Part shown: positions 18,600-26,791 of the stretch, in pieces | How positions within the stretch are numbered: the stretch's first letter is position 1 | How the letters are laid out: every line of letters begins with the position of its first letter | Source: Prosthecobacter sp. | Lineage (GTDB): Bacteria; Verrucomicrobiota; Verrucomicrobiia; Verrucomicrobiales; Verrucomicrobiaceae | Assembly: GCA_017853885.1 (NCBI GenBank) | Contig: JAFMIR010000032.1 | Coordinates: forward strand, 1-47,266 | Length of the DNA stretch: 47,266 nt | Direction of reading: 5' to 3' | Program-made: the position numbers and the translations under genes | Notes under the pieces: generated by a model | What the model saw: only the letters and a program-made list of their open reading frames with translations | Database searches by the model: none | What the model was told of the DNA's origin: nothing

Positions 18600-19478
18600 C
18601 TACCTTCGGCATAGCACAAGAAGCACATCGGCGTAGCTGTCATCAAGCTGGCGTGGCTCCTCGATGTCGTAGGTGAAGTCGTAGCACTGCAAGAACTCCA
18701 GCTCAGGCACCTTGCGCAGGAATGTTTTGAGCTGCGCTGCATTGTAGGTGCGGAACTGCCAGTGCGTCTCTTGAAAATGCTTCCGGCCGGCATCGGTGTT
18801 CTGAAGACGCGTGCGCAAGGATTCAAGGCGTTTGGGGCGGTCGGCCGGCCACGTGTGTGTGTTGCAGATAACCCCGATGGAGCCGCGTCGTGCCACCCAT
18901 CGCTCATGCTCCTGCTTGCCAGCTTCGTAGTCCGTCAAATGCAGCCCGAGGAAGAAGATGCCCCCCTTGCGTAGCCTAGCCGCCACCCGGCGCAGGCACT
19001 CCGCGGCGTCTTTTTCCGAGTGCAGGTCTTTGAAGGTGCTGAGGAGACAGTGCGCCATGTCAAAGCTACCCTTCACACCTTTTGGCAGCTCAAACGACTG
19101 CATCCAGTCCTCCCACAACCGAGCCTTCAGCCGTGCTGAGGCCATGCGTTCGTTTGCAAAGGCGATCATGTGTGCATTCCCGTCGAACCCACTTACCTCC
19201 CAACCCCTTCGAGCCATTTTCAGTGCCAATCGTTCGCTACCGCAAGCGGGCTCGAGGAGGCGGCGGCCATTGCCAACCGCATAGCGAGCGTAGGCCGCTT
19301 CCAAAAAGTCGGCCTCCTGACGCGTGCCGTCGTCAAAGACGATGTCATAGTAAAGAGCTGTGTCATACCAATCACGTTGTTCGGTGGGAATGGTTCTTTG
19401 TAGGCCGGAGGGGTGATGCTGCCAAGAGCCGGGTTGGATTTGCCCGGGAATCGCCAGAGAAGGCCTGAGCTCTGGCAT
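18600..19478 (-). CDS. Class I SAM-dependent methyltransferase
   Basis: Predicted cytoplasmic methyltransferase of 292 residues, substrate unknown. The SAM-binding motif I is LLEPACGSERLALKMARRGW, followed by the acidic strand end VSGFDGNAHMIAFA (motif II) and the FDMAHCLLSTFKDL region, as in Methyltransf_25-type folds. The Gly-rich loop reads ACGSER instead of the more usual GxGxG, which is still compatible. It ends 118 bp before the giant protease start on the same strand and is divergent from the glycosyltransferase gene. The exact start is uncertain within the first 40 residues. Confidence 0.85.
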   Translation of the reverse strand: MPELRPSLAIPGQIQPGSWQHHPSGLQRTIPTEQRDWYDTALYYDIVFDDGTRQEADFLEAAYARYAVGNGRRLLEPACGSERLALKMARRGWEVSGFDGNAHMIAFANERMASARLKARLWEDWMQSFELPKGVKGSFDMAHCLLSTFKDLHSEKDAAECLRRVAARLRKGGIFFLGLHLTDYEAGKQEHERWVARRGSIGVICNTHTWPADRPKRLESLRTRLQNTDAGRKHFQETHWQFRTYNAAQLKTFLRKVPELEFLQCYDFTYDIEEPRQLDDSYADVLLVLCRR

Positions 19479-19558
19479 CGGATTTGCTCTTGAAACCCTT
19501 GTATTGGCGGCGATGAATGCGCCCCGTTCCCGCTCCCGTATCAGGAACGACCTCCCGT

Positions 19559-21046
19559 ATGCTTCCTTGGGATCATTTCATCTGGTTTGCCAGCTACATC
19601 CTTCTTTTCACCGCCCTGTCCGGCTTTGGCGCCCACAGGATCAAGGTGTTGTATCATTTCTGGAAGCATCGCAACGATGTCCCCACGCCGCCACGCACGT
19701 TCACTGAGCTACCGCCGATCACCATACAGCTTCCGATCTTCAATGAATACGATGTGATCGAGAACCTGCTCCGCTGCGTGTCCGCCCTCGACTATCCGAA
19801 GGACAGGCTGCAGATCCAAGTCTTGGACGACTCCACGGATGAGACAGCTGCCTTTGCCAAAAAACTGAGCTCTGAATACGCGGCCAAAGGTCTCGACATC
19901 GCTTACCTCCACCGCACCAATCGGAAAGGCTTCAAGGCTGGGGCTCTCGACGAGGCTATGCCCCTCGCAAAGGGTGAGTTCATCTGCATCTTTGACGCCG
20001 ACTTCCAGCCTGCGCCAGACTATCTTCAAAAACTCATCCACCATTTTACAAACGAAACCGTGGGCATGGTGCAGGCACGCTGGGGCCACGCGAACCAACA
20101 TTTCTCCCTCCTCACCCGCCTCCAAGCCCTCTTCCTTGATGGCCATCTCGTGCTCGAGCAGACCGCCCGCAGCCGTCACGGTGAGTTTTTGAATTTCAAC
20201 GGCACTGCCGGCATCTGGCGCCGCGACGCCATCGAGCAAAGCGGCGGCTGGCAGCACGACACGTTGACCGAGGACCTCGACCTTAGTTACCGTGCCCAGC
20301 TCCGCGGATGGAAGTTCATCTACTTGAAAGACGTCGTTGTGCCCGCCGAGCTCCCGCCGGACATGGATGGATTCAAGAGCCAGCAGCACCGCTGGACCAA
20401 GGGGAGCATCCAAGTATGCAAAAAAATCTTGGGTGATGTCTGGCGCAGCAAGGCCCCGCTTTCCATCAAGCTGGAAGCCACCGCTCACCTCACCTCAAAT
20501 TTCGCGTATCTCCTTACACTCTGTACGTTGGTGCTCATGTATCCTGCGAACTTCGTCATGGGCAGCTCCTGGCACAAAGCAGTCTTTGTCGATGTGCCGG
20601 TGTTTTTCTTCGCCTCTTTTAGTGTCGTCGTCTTTTACATGACCGCCCAAGGATCGCAGGCCCGCTGGGGATGGCTGAAGGCGCTGCCCTACGTGCCTAT
20701 GCTCCTCGCCCTCGGCATCGGCATGAGCATCAACAATGGCAAGGCTGTCCTCGAGGCCCTCTTGAACCAAGAAAGCGATTTTGTCCGCACCCCCAAGTAT
20801 GGCATCGCCACGCAGGCGCAGGCCGCCGTGAAAAAATCCCGATACAAAGCTGGCAAGTCCATCGCCCTCTGGCTCGAGGTGCTTCTCGCCGGTTACTTTG
20901 GCTGGATGATTGTTCTTGCCGGTCAGCGTGGCCAGTGGGGTTCCATTCCGTTCCTGCTCCTGTTCTTTGGAGGTTTCACCTTCGTGGCCGGTGGTTCACT
21001 ACTAAAGCGTTTCAGCATGGAGCGCTTTCAAACGGCAACCGCTTGA
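19559..21046 (+). CDS. Processive family 2 glycosyltransferase, membrane
   Basis: Membrane GT2 enzyme of the cellulose-synthase/CslA-like type, predicted to polymerise a beta-linked glycan such as glucan or glucomannan from nucleotide sugars. After an N-terminal membrane helix the catalytic domain shows the DDSTDET, FDADFQP, LTEDLDLSYR and QQHRW (Q-x-x-R-W) motifs of processive GT2 enzymes. Several C-terminal helices could form the export channel. A frame start at 19517 would add 14 polar residues; ATG 19559 follows an AGGAA site and begins just before the membrane segment. No PilZ domain or bcsB-like partner is visible, so the polymer is unknown. Confidence 0.9.
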   Translation: MLPWDHFIWFASYILLFTALSGFGAHRIKVLYHFWKHRNDVPTPPRTFTELPPITIQLPIFNEYDVIENLLRCVSALDYPKDRLQIQVLDDSTDETAAFAKKLSSEYAAKGLDIAYLHRTNRKGFKAGALDEAMPLAKGEFICIFDADFQPAPDYLQKLIHHFTNETVGMVQARWGHANQHFSLLTRLQALFLDGHLVLEQTARSRHGEFLNFNGTAGIWRRDAIEQSGGWQHDTLTEDLDLSYRAQLRGWKFIYLKDVVVPAELPPDMDGFKSQQHRWTKGSIQVCKKILGDVWRSKAPLSIKLEATAHLTSNFAYLLTLCTLVLMYPANFVMGSSWHKAVFVDVPVFFFASFSVVVFYMTAQGSQARWGWLKALPYVPMLLALGIGMSINNGKAVLEALLNQESDFVRTPKYGIATQAQAAVKKSRYKAGKSIALWLEVLLAGYFGWMIVLAGQRGQWGSIPFLLLFFGGFTFVAGGSLLKRFSMERFQTATA

Positions 21047-21083
21047 GTTTGTGGTGTAACTTTTGCCTGCGGAGCGGGTTTTC

Positions 21084-22373
21084 ATGGTGATCATGAAGCC
21101 GCTTCTCGCTCTTGCATTCTGCCCCATTATGCTCCACGCCGCCGCGCCGATGGACTGGCCGCGCTTCCTCGGTCCCACCGGAGCCGCCATCGTGACGGAT
21201 TCGAAGGTTCCGCTGAACTGGGGCGATTCCGAAAACATCGTGTGGAAGGCCGACATGCCTGGCCCCGGCTCATCAAGCCCCATCGTGTTCGGTGACAGAA
21301 TCTTCGTCACCTGCTGGACCGGCTACGGCGACAAAGAAGGCGCGAATGACATCTCGAAGCTCACCCGCCATCTCATCTGCCTCAGCAAGCCCGATGGGAA
21401 AGTCATTTGGGAGGCCAAGGTGCCCTCCACCGCCGAGGAAGACCCTTGGCGCGGCTACATCACTGAGCATGGCTATGCCACGCAGACTCCGGTGACCGAT
21501 GGCGAACGGGTGTATGTGTTCTTTGGCAAAACGGGCGCACTAGCCTTCGACATGAGCGGCAAGCAGCTCTGGCAGACCTCTTGTGGCACAAGCTCCGGCC
21601 GCACCCGCTGGGGCTCCGCCGCCAGCCCTATGCTCGTGGGCGACCTAGTGATCATCAATGCCAGCGATGAATCCCAAGCCATCATCGGTCTCGACAAAAA
21701 AACGGGGGAAATCGTGTGGAAGGCTGAAGGGCAGTTTGGCATGGCCTACGGGACGCCGAATGTGTACACCCACGAAGGTTTCACCGATCTCGTCATCGCC
21801 GTGCCACAAGAGATTTGGGGCCTAAATCCATCCACCGGCAAGCTCCGCTGGTATGCGCAGCACGGTCTCACAGGTAATGTCTCCCCCAGCCTCGTGCCCG
21901 ATGGAGACAAAGCCTACCTCTTTGGAGGTTTCCCCTCTACCCGCAGCGTCTCGATCAAGCTCGGCGGTACGGGAGACACCTCCTCCAGTGCCGTTTTGTG
22001 GGACAGCAACACCAGCAGCTACGTCCCCACGCCGATCCTCAAGGACGGCCATCTGTACGTCATCAACGACCAAGGCTTCGCCATCTGTTTAGACGCGAAA
22101 ACCGGTAAGGAGGTTTATCGTGAACGGGTGCTCATGGGGGCCCGCGGAGGCGGCAAGCCTTTCTATGCCTCACCCGTGCTCATCGGCGATACACTCATCT
22201 GCGTCTCCCGCCGCAACGGTGCCTTCATCCTCGCCGCGAAACCGCAGTTCGAGATGATCCGAACGAATGTTCTCTCACTCGACACCACCCAATTCAACGC
22301 CACTCCGGCCATCAGCGGAGATCAGCTCTTCCTCCGTAGCGAGAAGTCTGTTTACTGCATCGGGGCGAAGTAA
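21084..22373 (+). CDS. Exported PQQ-like beta-propeller repeat protein
   Basis: Periplasmic or secreted propeller of about 430 residues. The start at 21084 has GGAG nine nt upstream; ATG 21093 is an alternative. Both give a signal peptide (MKPLLALAFCPIMLHA). The mature protein begins WPRFLGPTG and repeats PQQ-like blades (GDRIFVTCWTG, LICLSKPDGKVIWEAKVP, IIGLDKKTGEIVWKAEGQ, ICLDAKTGKEVYRERVL). Such outer-membrane-like propellers are numerous in Verrucomicrobia and Planctomycetes; many do not bind PQQ. It follows the glycosyltransferase by about 40 bp and may be co-transcribed. No catalytic dehydrogenase residues were recognised. Confidence 0.88.
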   Translation: MVIMKPLLALAFCPIMLHAAAPMDWPRFLGPTGAAIVTDSKVPLNWGDSENIVWKADMPGPGSSSPIVFGDRIFVTCWTGYGDKEGANDISKLTRHLICLSKPDGKVIWEAKVPSTAEEDPWRGYITEHGYATQTPVTDGERVYVFFGKTGALAFDMSGKQLWQTSCGTSSGRTRWGSAASPMLVGDLVIINASDESQAIIGLDKKTGEIVWKAEGQFGMAYGTPNVYTHEGFTDLVIAVPQEIWGLNPSTGKLRWYAQHGLTGNVSPSLVPDGDKAYLFGGFPSTRSVSIKLGGTGDTSSSAVLWDSNTSSYVPTPILKDGHLYVINDQGFAICLDAKTGKEVYRERVLMGARGGGKPFYASPVLIGDTLICVSRRNGAFILAAKPQFEMIRTNVLSLDTTQFNATPAISGDQLFLRSEKSVYCIGAK

Positions 22374-22384
22374 GGCATTTCTGA

Positions 22385-22536
22385 ATGGTCGGCGGCGGCT
22401 GCAAATCCGGCCACAGCATCGGCGCCACCGACCAGCGAGGCACGGAAGCCATCGCGAGCAGGGACATCACGTGCGCGATCTGAACGCCACGCCGCTTCAT
22501 CTGCTCGGCCTCGATGACAACAAGCTCATCGCTTGA
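22385..22536 (+). pseudogene. Relic of a DUF1501 gene 3' end, frameshifted
   Basis: The gap after the propeller gene retains the C-terminal signature of DUF1501 (sulfatase-like, Tat-exported) proteins in two reading frames. From 22385 one frame reads MVGGGCKSGHSIGATDQRG, like the family GGG-x-x-GG-x-x-GATDxxG block. About 30 codons later the next frame reads HVRDLNATPLHLLGLDDNKL and stops at 22536, matching the family HDLxATxLHLLGLDHxKL end. No upstream remainder is present, so this is a decayed fragment with one frameshift. Confidence 0.7.
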
Positions 22537-22542
22537 TCTGAA

Positions 22543-23445
22543 TTATGCCGGACGCTTCGCCAGTGCCTCGCGGATGATCTTGAGCACCTGCTCACGCTCC
22601 GCCCCTGTGATCAGCAGGCGCGGCTCACGCACCCATTCCTTGCCGAGGCCGGTCTCCTGGCACAGCAGCTTGATGTATTGAACAAAGTGAATGTGCGTAT
22701 CGAGCTTCATCAGTGGCTGGCTCCAGCGATACAGCGCACGGCACTCATCCCAGCGGCCTGCTTGAGCGAGATCCCACAGTAGCTGGTTCTCCTTCGGAAA
22801 GGCGATGCCACTACCGCAAACCCAGCCGTCAATGCCGAGGATGGCAGATTCGAGGAAGAGATCGTCCACACCCGTAAAGATTTGGTAACGGTTGCCTGTG
22901 AGATTGCGAAGCTCGGTGATGCGTCGTGTGTTCGCACTGCTTTCCTTGATTGCCTTCAGGTTCTCAATGTCTGCCAGCTCCACAAACATTTCCGGCGTCA
23001 CATCCGTATGGTAGCCAACCGGGTTGTTGTAGAGCATCCACGGCAGCTGTGTGGCCCCCGCCAGCGTGCGGAACCAGTGCGCCGTCTCCTTCACATCCGA
23101 TTTGTAAACCATCGGCGGCATTACCATAAAGCCGGCAGCACCGAGCTTTTCACAATCACGCATAAAGCTCACTGCAGCCTGCGTGCTCATCTCTGCCACG
23201 CCGCACACCACCGGCACGCGGCCTGCGGACACTTTCACCGCGTGCTTGACCAGCGTACGTTTTTCCTCAGGCAGTAGCGTCTGATTCTCGCCGAGTGATC
23301 CGCAAACAATCAAGCCGGCCACGCCAGATTCGATGAGCACTTCCCAATGGCGCACCGTTGCCTCTAGATCGAGCGACTGGTCTTGATGCATCTGCGTAAC
23401 AACTGCCGGAAAAACGCCGGTCCATGTGAGGTGATGGGAGTTCAT
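22543..23445 (-). CDS. DapA-family (N-acetylneuraminate lyase/DHDPS superfamily) lyase
   Basis: Class I aldolase-type TIM barrel of 300 residues. It shows the pyruvate-binding GSLGENQTL loop (where DHDPS has GTTGE), the proton-relay Tyr in MLYNNP and the Schiff-base Lys in LKAIKESS. Because the DHDPS-specific Thr pair is replaced and the gene stands beside an AraC regulator rather than lysine genes, a catabolic role is more likely: a 2-keto-3-deoxy acid aldolase or pyrroline-4-hydroxy-2-carboxylate deaminase in hydroxyproline use. The exact substrate cannot be settled from sequence alone. Confidence 0.85.
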   Translation of the reverse strand: MNSHHLTWTGVFPAVVTQMHQDQSLDLEATVRHWEVLIESGVAGLIVCGSLGENQTLLPEEKRTLVKHAVKVSAGRVPVVCGVAEMSTQAAVSFMRDCEKLGAAGFMVMPPMVYKSDVKETAHWFRTLAGATQLPWMLYNNPVGYHTDVTPEMFVELADIENLKAIKESSANTRRITELRNLTGNRYQIFTGVDDLFLESAILGIDGWVCGSGIAFPKENQLLWDLAQAGRWDECRALYRWSQPLMKLDTHIHFVQYIKLLCQETGLGKEWVREPRLLITGAEREQVLKIIREALAKRPA

Positions 23446-23523
23446 GAATCACTCGTACTCGCTGGTAGTAGAACTTCTCTCTTGATTGCTTTTTAACCAC
23501 GAACCTGCCAAAACATCCAAACC

Positions 23524-24249
23524 ATGGTTCCCACCAGCATGCTGAGTCAAAATGCAGTCGCGGAAGCGCTGTTTGATGCGCTGCCCGATGTCGTCTTTTT
23601 CATCAAAGACCGCTACGGACGGTATGTCGTGGTTAACCAGACCCTCGCCTCGCGCTGCGCGGCTGGAGATAAAACGCGGCTCATCGGCAAAAAGCCGGAT
23701 GAAGTGTATCCCTCCCCGCTGGCTGCAAGCTATGCCCGGCAGGACGAATGGGTTCTGAAAACTGGTAAAAGCATCGATCAGCAGCTCGAACTGCACATCT
23801 ACCCTGGCGGCCGGACCGGCTGGTGCCTGACCACGAAGCACCCGCTGCGCGATGACCAAGGGCTCATCAGTGGCGTTGCGGGCATTTCACGTGATCTGGA
23901 TGCACCGAGTGACAAAGCAACCGGTTTTGCGGAACTCGCCAGCGCCCTACGGTACATGCGCAAGCACTACGCCGAGAGCCTGCGTATCGAGGATATCGCC
24001 ACCAAGGCTGGAATCAGTGTGTACCAGTTTGAACAGCGCGTGCAGCGTCTCTTTCAGATGAGCCCGCTGCAACTTCTGCACAAGCTGCGTCTAGACGAAG
24101 CCACGCGTCTGCTGCGTGATAGCGACATGCCGCTTGGTGAAATCGCCCTCCAAACCGGCTGGTGTGATCAAAGCGCCTTCACGCGCCACTTCAGCCGCTA
24201 TGCCGGCATGGCGCCTGGCAAGTTCCGAGCGATGCAGGTCGCAAAGTGA
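23524..24249 (+). CDS. PAS-AraC family transcriptional regulator
   Basis: One-component regulator of 241 residues. The N-terminal half is a PAS/PAS_4-type sensor (ALFDALPDVVFFIKDRYGRY to GVAGISRDLD). The C-terminal half carries the two helix-turn-helix motifs of AraC/XylS proteins (IEDIATKAGISVYQFEQRVQ and LGEIALQTGWCDQSAFTRHF, ending FSRYAGMAPGKFR). It is divergent from the DapA-family gene across a 78-bp gap, the usual arrangement for local control. PAS-AraC fusions are common in Planctomycetes and Verrucomicrobia. The signal is unknown; control of the neighbouring lyase is inferred from position. Confidence 0.88.
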   Translation: MVPTSMLSQNAVAEALFDALPDVVFFIKDRYGRYVVVNQTLASRCAAGDKTRLIGKKPDEVYPSPLAASYARQDEWVLKTGKSIDQQLELHIYPGGRTGWCLTTKHPLRDDQGLISGVAGISRDLDAPSDKATGFAELASALRYMRKHYAESLRIEDIATKAGISVYQFEQRVQRLFQMSPLQLLHKLRLDEATRLLRDSDMPLGEIALQTGWCDQSAFTRHFSRYAGMAPGKFRAMQVAK

Positions 24250-24323
24250 CCGCTTTGATCCTCCTTCCAGGGTTTAGCGCAAAGAGCACAGCCATTCTGT
24301 GCATCAGAAGAGTGAGCGATAGC

Positions 24324-25238
24324 TCAACCCAAATTGGCACCAAGTCGCTTGAGCATGGCTTCCAACATACGGCCATACTTGATGTAGCTGTTGTATTGCT
24401 CCTTCGCCTTCTGCTCGGGGCTGAGGTCGTCAGCCGCTCCGGCTCCGTGGAAAACCACGGCCACATGCGGCTCAATGCTGATGTAGCCCGAGTAACCCGT
24501 CTCAATGAGATCTTTCATGATGCGCTCCGTCTGGCCCTCGCCCTCGCCTGGATAGGTGTAAACCGCATCGTTTTTTGTTTTGTCCCAGATGCCATCTTTG
24601 ACATGCACATGCGCCATGAATGGCTTGATCGCTTGGTACATCTGCCAAGAGTCTTGCTTCATGCTAGGGCGATCACGATCGTCGATGAAGACCGGATTAC
24701 CAGTATCGAAAACCCATTTCATGCCAGGCACAGCTTCCGCCATGCGCTGCACATACGTTGGGCTCATTCCACCCCAGTTCATGCAATTTTCATGCACCAC
24801 AGTGAGACCCGCGTCAGCGAAACGATTGTGGACCTCGTTCATGCGACGGATTCGTTCGGGGGCAAACTGCTCCGCATCATCTTTGCCATCTGTTTTGCAC
24901 ACGGCGTAGCTCATCACACGGATAAGCTTTGCCCCCAGCCGCTGCATGCGCGGGATGGCGCGCCCAATTTCAGCTTCGGTGATGGCGAAGTCATCCGTGA
25001 TCTTCTTGGCCCAGTTGCCGATCAGCGAGCCAAAACCGCTCACTTTCATGCCTTTTTCCTCCAGACGCGCCACAACCTTGTCAAAAATGGCGTCAGGAAT
25101 CTCATGCAGGTTTCCCTTCACCTCATCAAACTCCACCACACGACTTTCAATGCTGTCCCATCCGAGTTCTTGGTGGGCTTGAATTTGCACGTCGAGAGAC
25201 GCGCCTGCTTCATCTGCGATACCGGTGAGCTTGATCAT
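24324..25238 (-). CDS. Sugar phosphate isomerase/epimerase-like TIM barrel protein
   Basis: Xylose-isomerase-like (AP_endonuc_2 superfamily) TIM barrel of 304 residues, predicted cytoplasmic. Candidate metal ligands lie at strand ends: Glu in VVHENC, Asp in VFDTGN, His in HVHVKD and Glu in ISIEPH. The family includes sugar epimerases, dehydratases and inosose isomerases, so the precise reaction cannot be assigned. No signal peptide is seen. It converges with the AraC gene across 74 bp, and a short 6-bp-stem hairpin in that gap is too weak to call a terminator. Confidence 0.82.
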   Translation of the reverse strand: MIKLTGIADEAGASLDVQIQAHQELGWDSIESRVVEFDEVKGNLHEIPDAIFDKVVARLEEKGMKVSGFGSLIGNWAKKITDDFAITEAEIGRAIPRMQRLGAKLIRVMSYAVCKTDGKDDAEQFAPERIRRMNEVHNRFADAGLTVVHENCMNWGGMSPTYVQRMAEAVPGMKWVFDTGNPVFIDDRDRPSMKQDSWQMYQAIKPFMAHVHVKDGIWDKTKNDAVYTYPGEGEGQTERIMKDLIETGYSGYISIEPHVAVVFHGAGAADDLSPEQKAKEQYNSYIKYGRMLEAMLKRLGANLG

Positions 25239-25490
25239 GGTGGGTTGGAGAAATAAACGTCCGAGTCATGGCGAAGGCCGCCGGGGAAGCAAGCATCACT
25301 TATCACTTCAGTCGATCCTTGGTGTGCAGGAAGTTCAAAGTGCTTCTTGTAACCTCTTTGTTTCACTGCGGAAGAATTCCTGCGCGGACCAACTTGGAGA
25401 TGGGTTTGCTGTCTTGATGAACAGCATGCTAAACGTGGGTTGATGATGCGTATCGTGACATGTCAGCTTTGAATGATTTCATCATCTCCC

Positions 25491-26240
25491 ATGCGCTTTC
25501 TCCTCATCCTTTCGTCATTCGCCATTTTGCATTCGTCATTCGCCCAAGACTCCACCGCTTGGCTGGAGAAAAATGCGTCGCTGATCTTCCACGATGCCTT
25601 TGAACGTGAAGAAGACGGCAACTTAGCAAAAGCCATCGGCAACGGGTGGAATAGTGCGACAGCAGATCGTGTTCCAAATGTGAAAATGGCGGACCTCGAT
25701 GGCGGCATCTTGAAAGTCACGAGTGCTTCGGAGGCGGCCAAGCATTCAGCGCACATCCATCACGAGGCGAGGTTCACGGATGGCGGCGCGGTGGTGCGTT
25801 TTCGGTTTCCGGGGCTGAGCAAGGGCGAGAGCTTGCAGCTCGGCTTTGTCGATCGCGAGACGAAGGGCGTACATGCCGGCCACCTTTGCTACGGCATTCT
25901 CAGCCAGAGCAGCGTGACACTTGTGGATCACAAAACGGGCATCATGAACCTCGAAAACCGTCGCCGACGCGATGAAGCGGTGGCGAAGAAGCAAAAAGTG
26001 CCTGCCGACCTCGAAGCACTGCTAAAGACCAAAAGCATCAACGTGCCCTTCAAGGCCGATACAGATTGGCATGAGCTAATGCTGATCACCGTGGGCGATG
26101 AGATGCGTCTCACTCTGGATGGCAAACTCATCGCCAACCACCGCTCGGAGGGCTTTGCACATCCCATGAAGCGCTGGTTCAGCTTTTTGATCCCGAACAC
26201 TGTCTGGATCCATGACGTGAAAATTTGGAAGATTCGCTAG
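25491..26240 (+). CDS. Secreted lectin/glucanase-fold protein
   Basis: Exported protein of about 249 residues. ATG 25491 gives signal peptide MRFLLILSSFAILHSSFAQ; a start at 25473 adds six residues. The mature protein looks like a concanavalin-like jelly roll (FHDAFEREEDGNLAKAIGNGW, VVRFRFPGLSKGESLQLGF, MRLTLDGKLIANHRSEGF, FLIPNTVWIHDVKIWK). It resembles DUF1080-like sugar-binding or 3-keto-disaccharide hydrolase proteins abundant in this phylum, but no catalytic residues were identified. Its signal-peptide codons contain REP-like TTCGTCATTCGCC units. It is followed 53 bp later by another secreted protein and is probably co-transcribed with it. Confidence 0.8.
   Translation: MRFLLILSSFAILHSSFAQDSTAWLEKNASLIFHDAFEREEDGNLAKAIGNGWNSATADRVPNVKMADLDGGILKVTSASEAAKHSAHIHHEARFTDGGAVVRFRFPGLSKGESLQLGFVDRETKGVHAGHLCYGILSQSSVTLVDHKTGIMNLENRRRRDEAVAKKQKVPADLEALLKTKSINVPFKADTDWHELMLITVGDEMRLTLDGKLIANHRSEGFAHPMKRWFSFLIPNTVWIHDVKIWKIR
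25510..25546. repeat. REP-like units within signal-peptide codons
   Basis: TTTCGTCATTCGCC and ATTCGTCATTCGCC occur 25 bp apart and encode SSFA and HSSFA of the signal peptide. The same unit, mainly in the opposite orientation, clusters at 538-634 in the atp operon. The match suggests a dispersed repeat co-opted into a coding region. Confidence 0.5.
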
Positions 26241-26292
26241 GCTCAAAGCCTGGCTTGTGAATGTTGCGATAGAATCAAACTCCACTCTAAAA

Positions 26293-26739
26293 ATGAAACC
26301 ATGGCTCGTCTGCTTCTGCCTTCTTTTCACCGTCCAAACCTTTGCCGAAGACGCGGCTGATTTGAAAATCGCCGACAAGACTCGTGTGGCGGCGATGCAA
26401 TCCGGTGATCGGGTGAAGCTTGATGCAATCTTCTCAGATGATCTGCGTTACGCGCACTCCAACGGCATCGTGGACACCAAGAAGTCATTCATAGAGATCC
26501 TCGCCGCCGGAAAGACCAAGTACATGGTTTATGAATATGAGGAGCAGGACTTCACCTTCCCTTCACCCGGCATGGCATTGATGACAGGTCGTGCGCACAT
26601 CAAGGCAGACGCAGGTGGAACAATCATGGATGGCGTGCTGAGCTTTCTTGCCGTGTGGCGTAAGGAGCAGGGCCAGTGGCGCTTCCTTGCCTGGCAATCG
26701 TGTAAGCTGCCGACGGTGGTGAAAGAGTCGGGTCAATGA
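26293..26739 (+). CDS. Secreted NTF2-like (DUF4440) protein
   Basis: Exported small cone-fold protein of about 148 residues. ATG 26293 gives signal peptide MKPWLVCFCLLFTVQTFA. The mature part follows the DUF4440/SnoaL-like plan: a first helix (DKTRVAAMQSGDRVKLDAIF), SDDLRYAHSNG, and beta strands ending GQWRFLAWQSCKLP. This fold is used both enzymatically and as a ligand-binding domain, so no specific activity can be claimed. It probably shares a transcript with the upstream lectin-fold gene, and transcription would end at the terminator 1-3 bp downstream of its stop. Confidence 0.82.
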   Translation: MKPWLVCFCLLFTVQTFAEDAADLKIADKTRVAAMQSGDRVKLDAIFSDDLRYAHSNGIVDTKKSFIEILAAGKTKYMVYEYEEQDFTFPSPGMALMTGRAHIKADAGGTIMDGVLSFLAVWRKEQGQWRFLAWQSCKLPTVVKESGQ

Positions 26740-26776
26740 AAAAGCCCCGCGTTGTGACCAACGTGGGGCTTTTTTG
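26738..26776. terminator. Bidirectional Rho-independent terminator
   Basis: AGCCCCGCGTTG (26743-26754) pairs with CAACGTGGGGCT (26759-26770) around a 4-nt TGAC loop, giving a 12-bp stem with one G-T wobble. It is flanked by A5 on the left and T6 on the right, so it works in both directions. It separates the convergent DUF4440 gene (+) and transketolase gene (-). Confidence 0.92.
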
Positions 26777-26791
26777 CATATGGCGAATGAA

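Noticed and set aside
24286..24302. GCACAG/CTGTGC hairpin between convergent genes
   Set aside because: Only a 6-bp stem and no T-tract on either strand.
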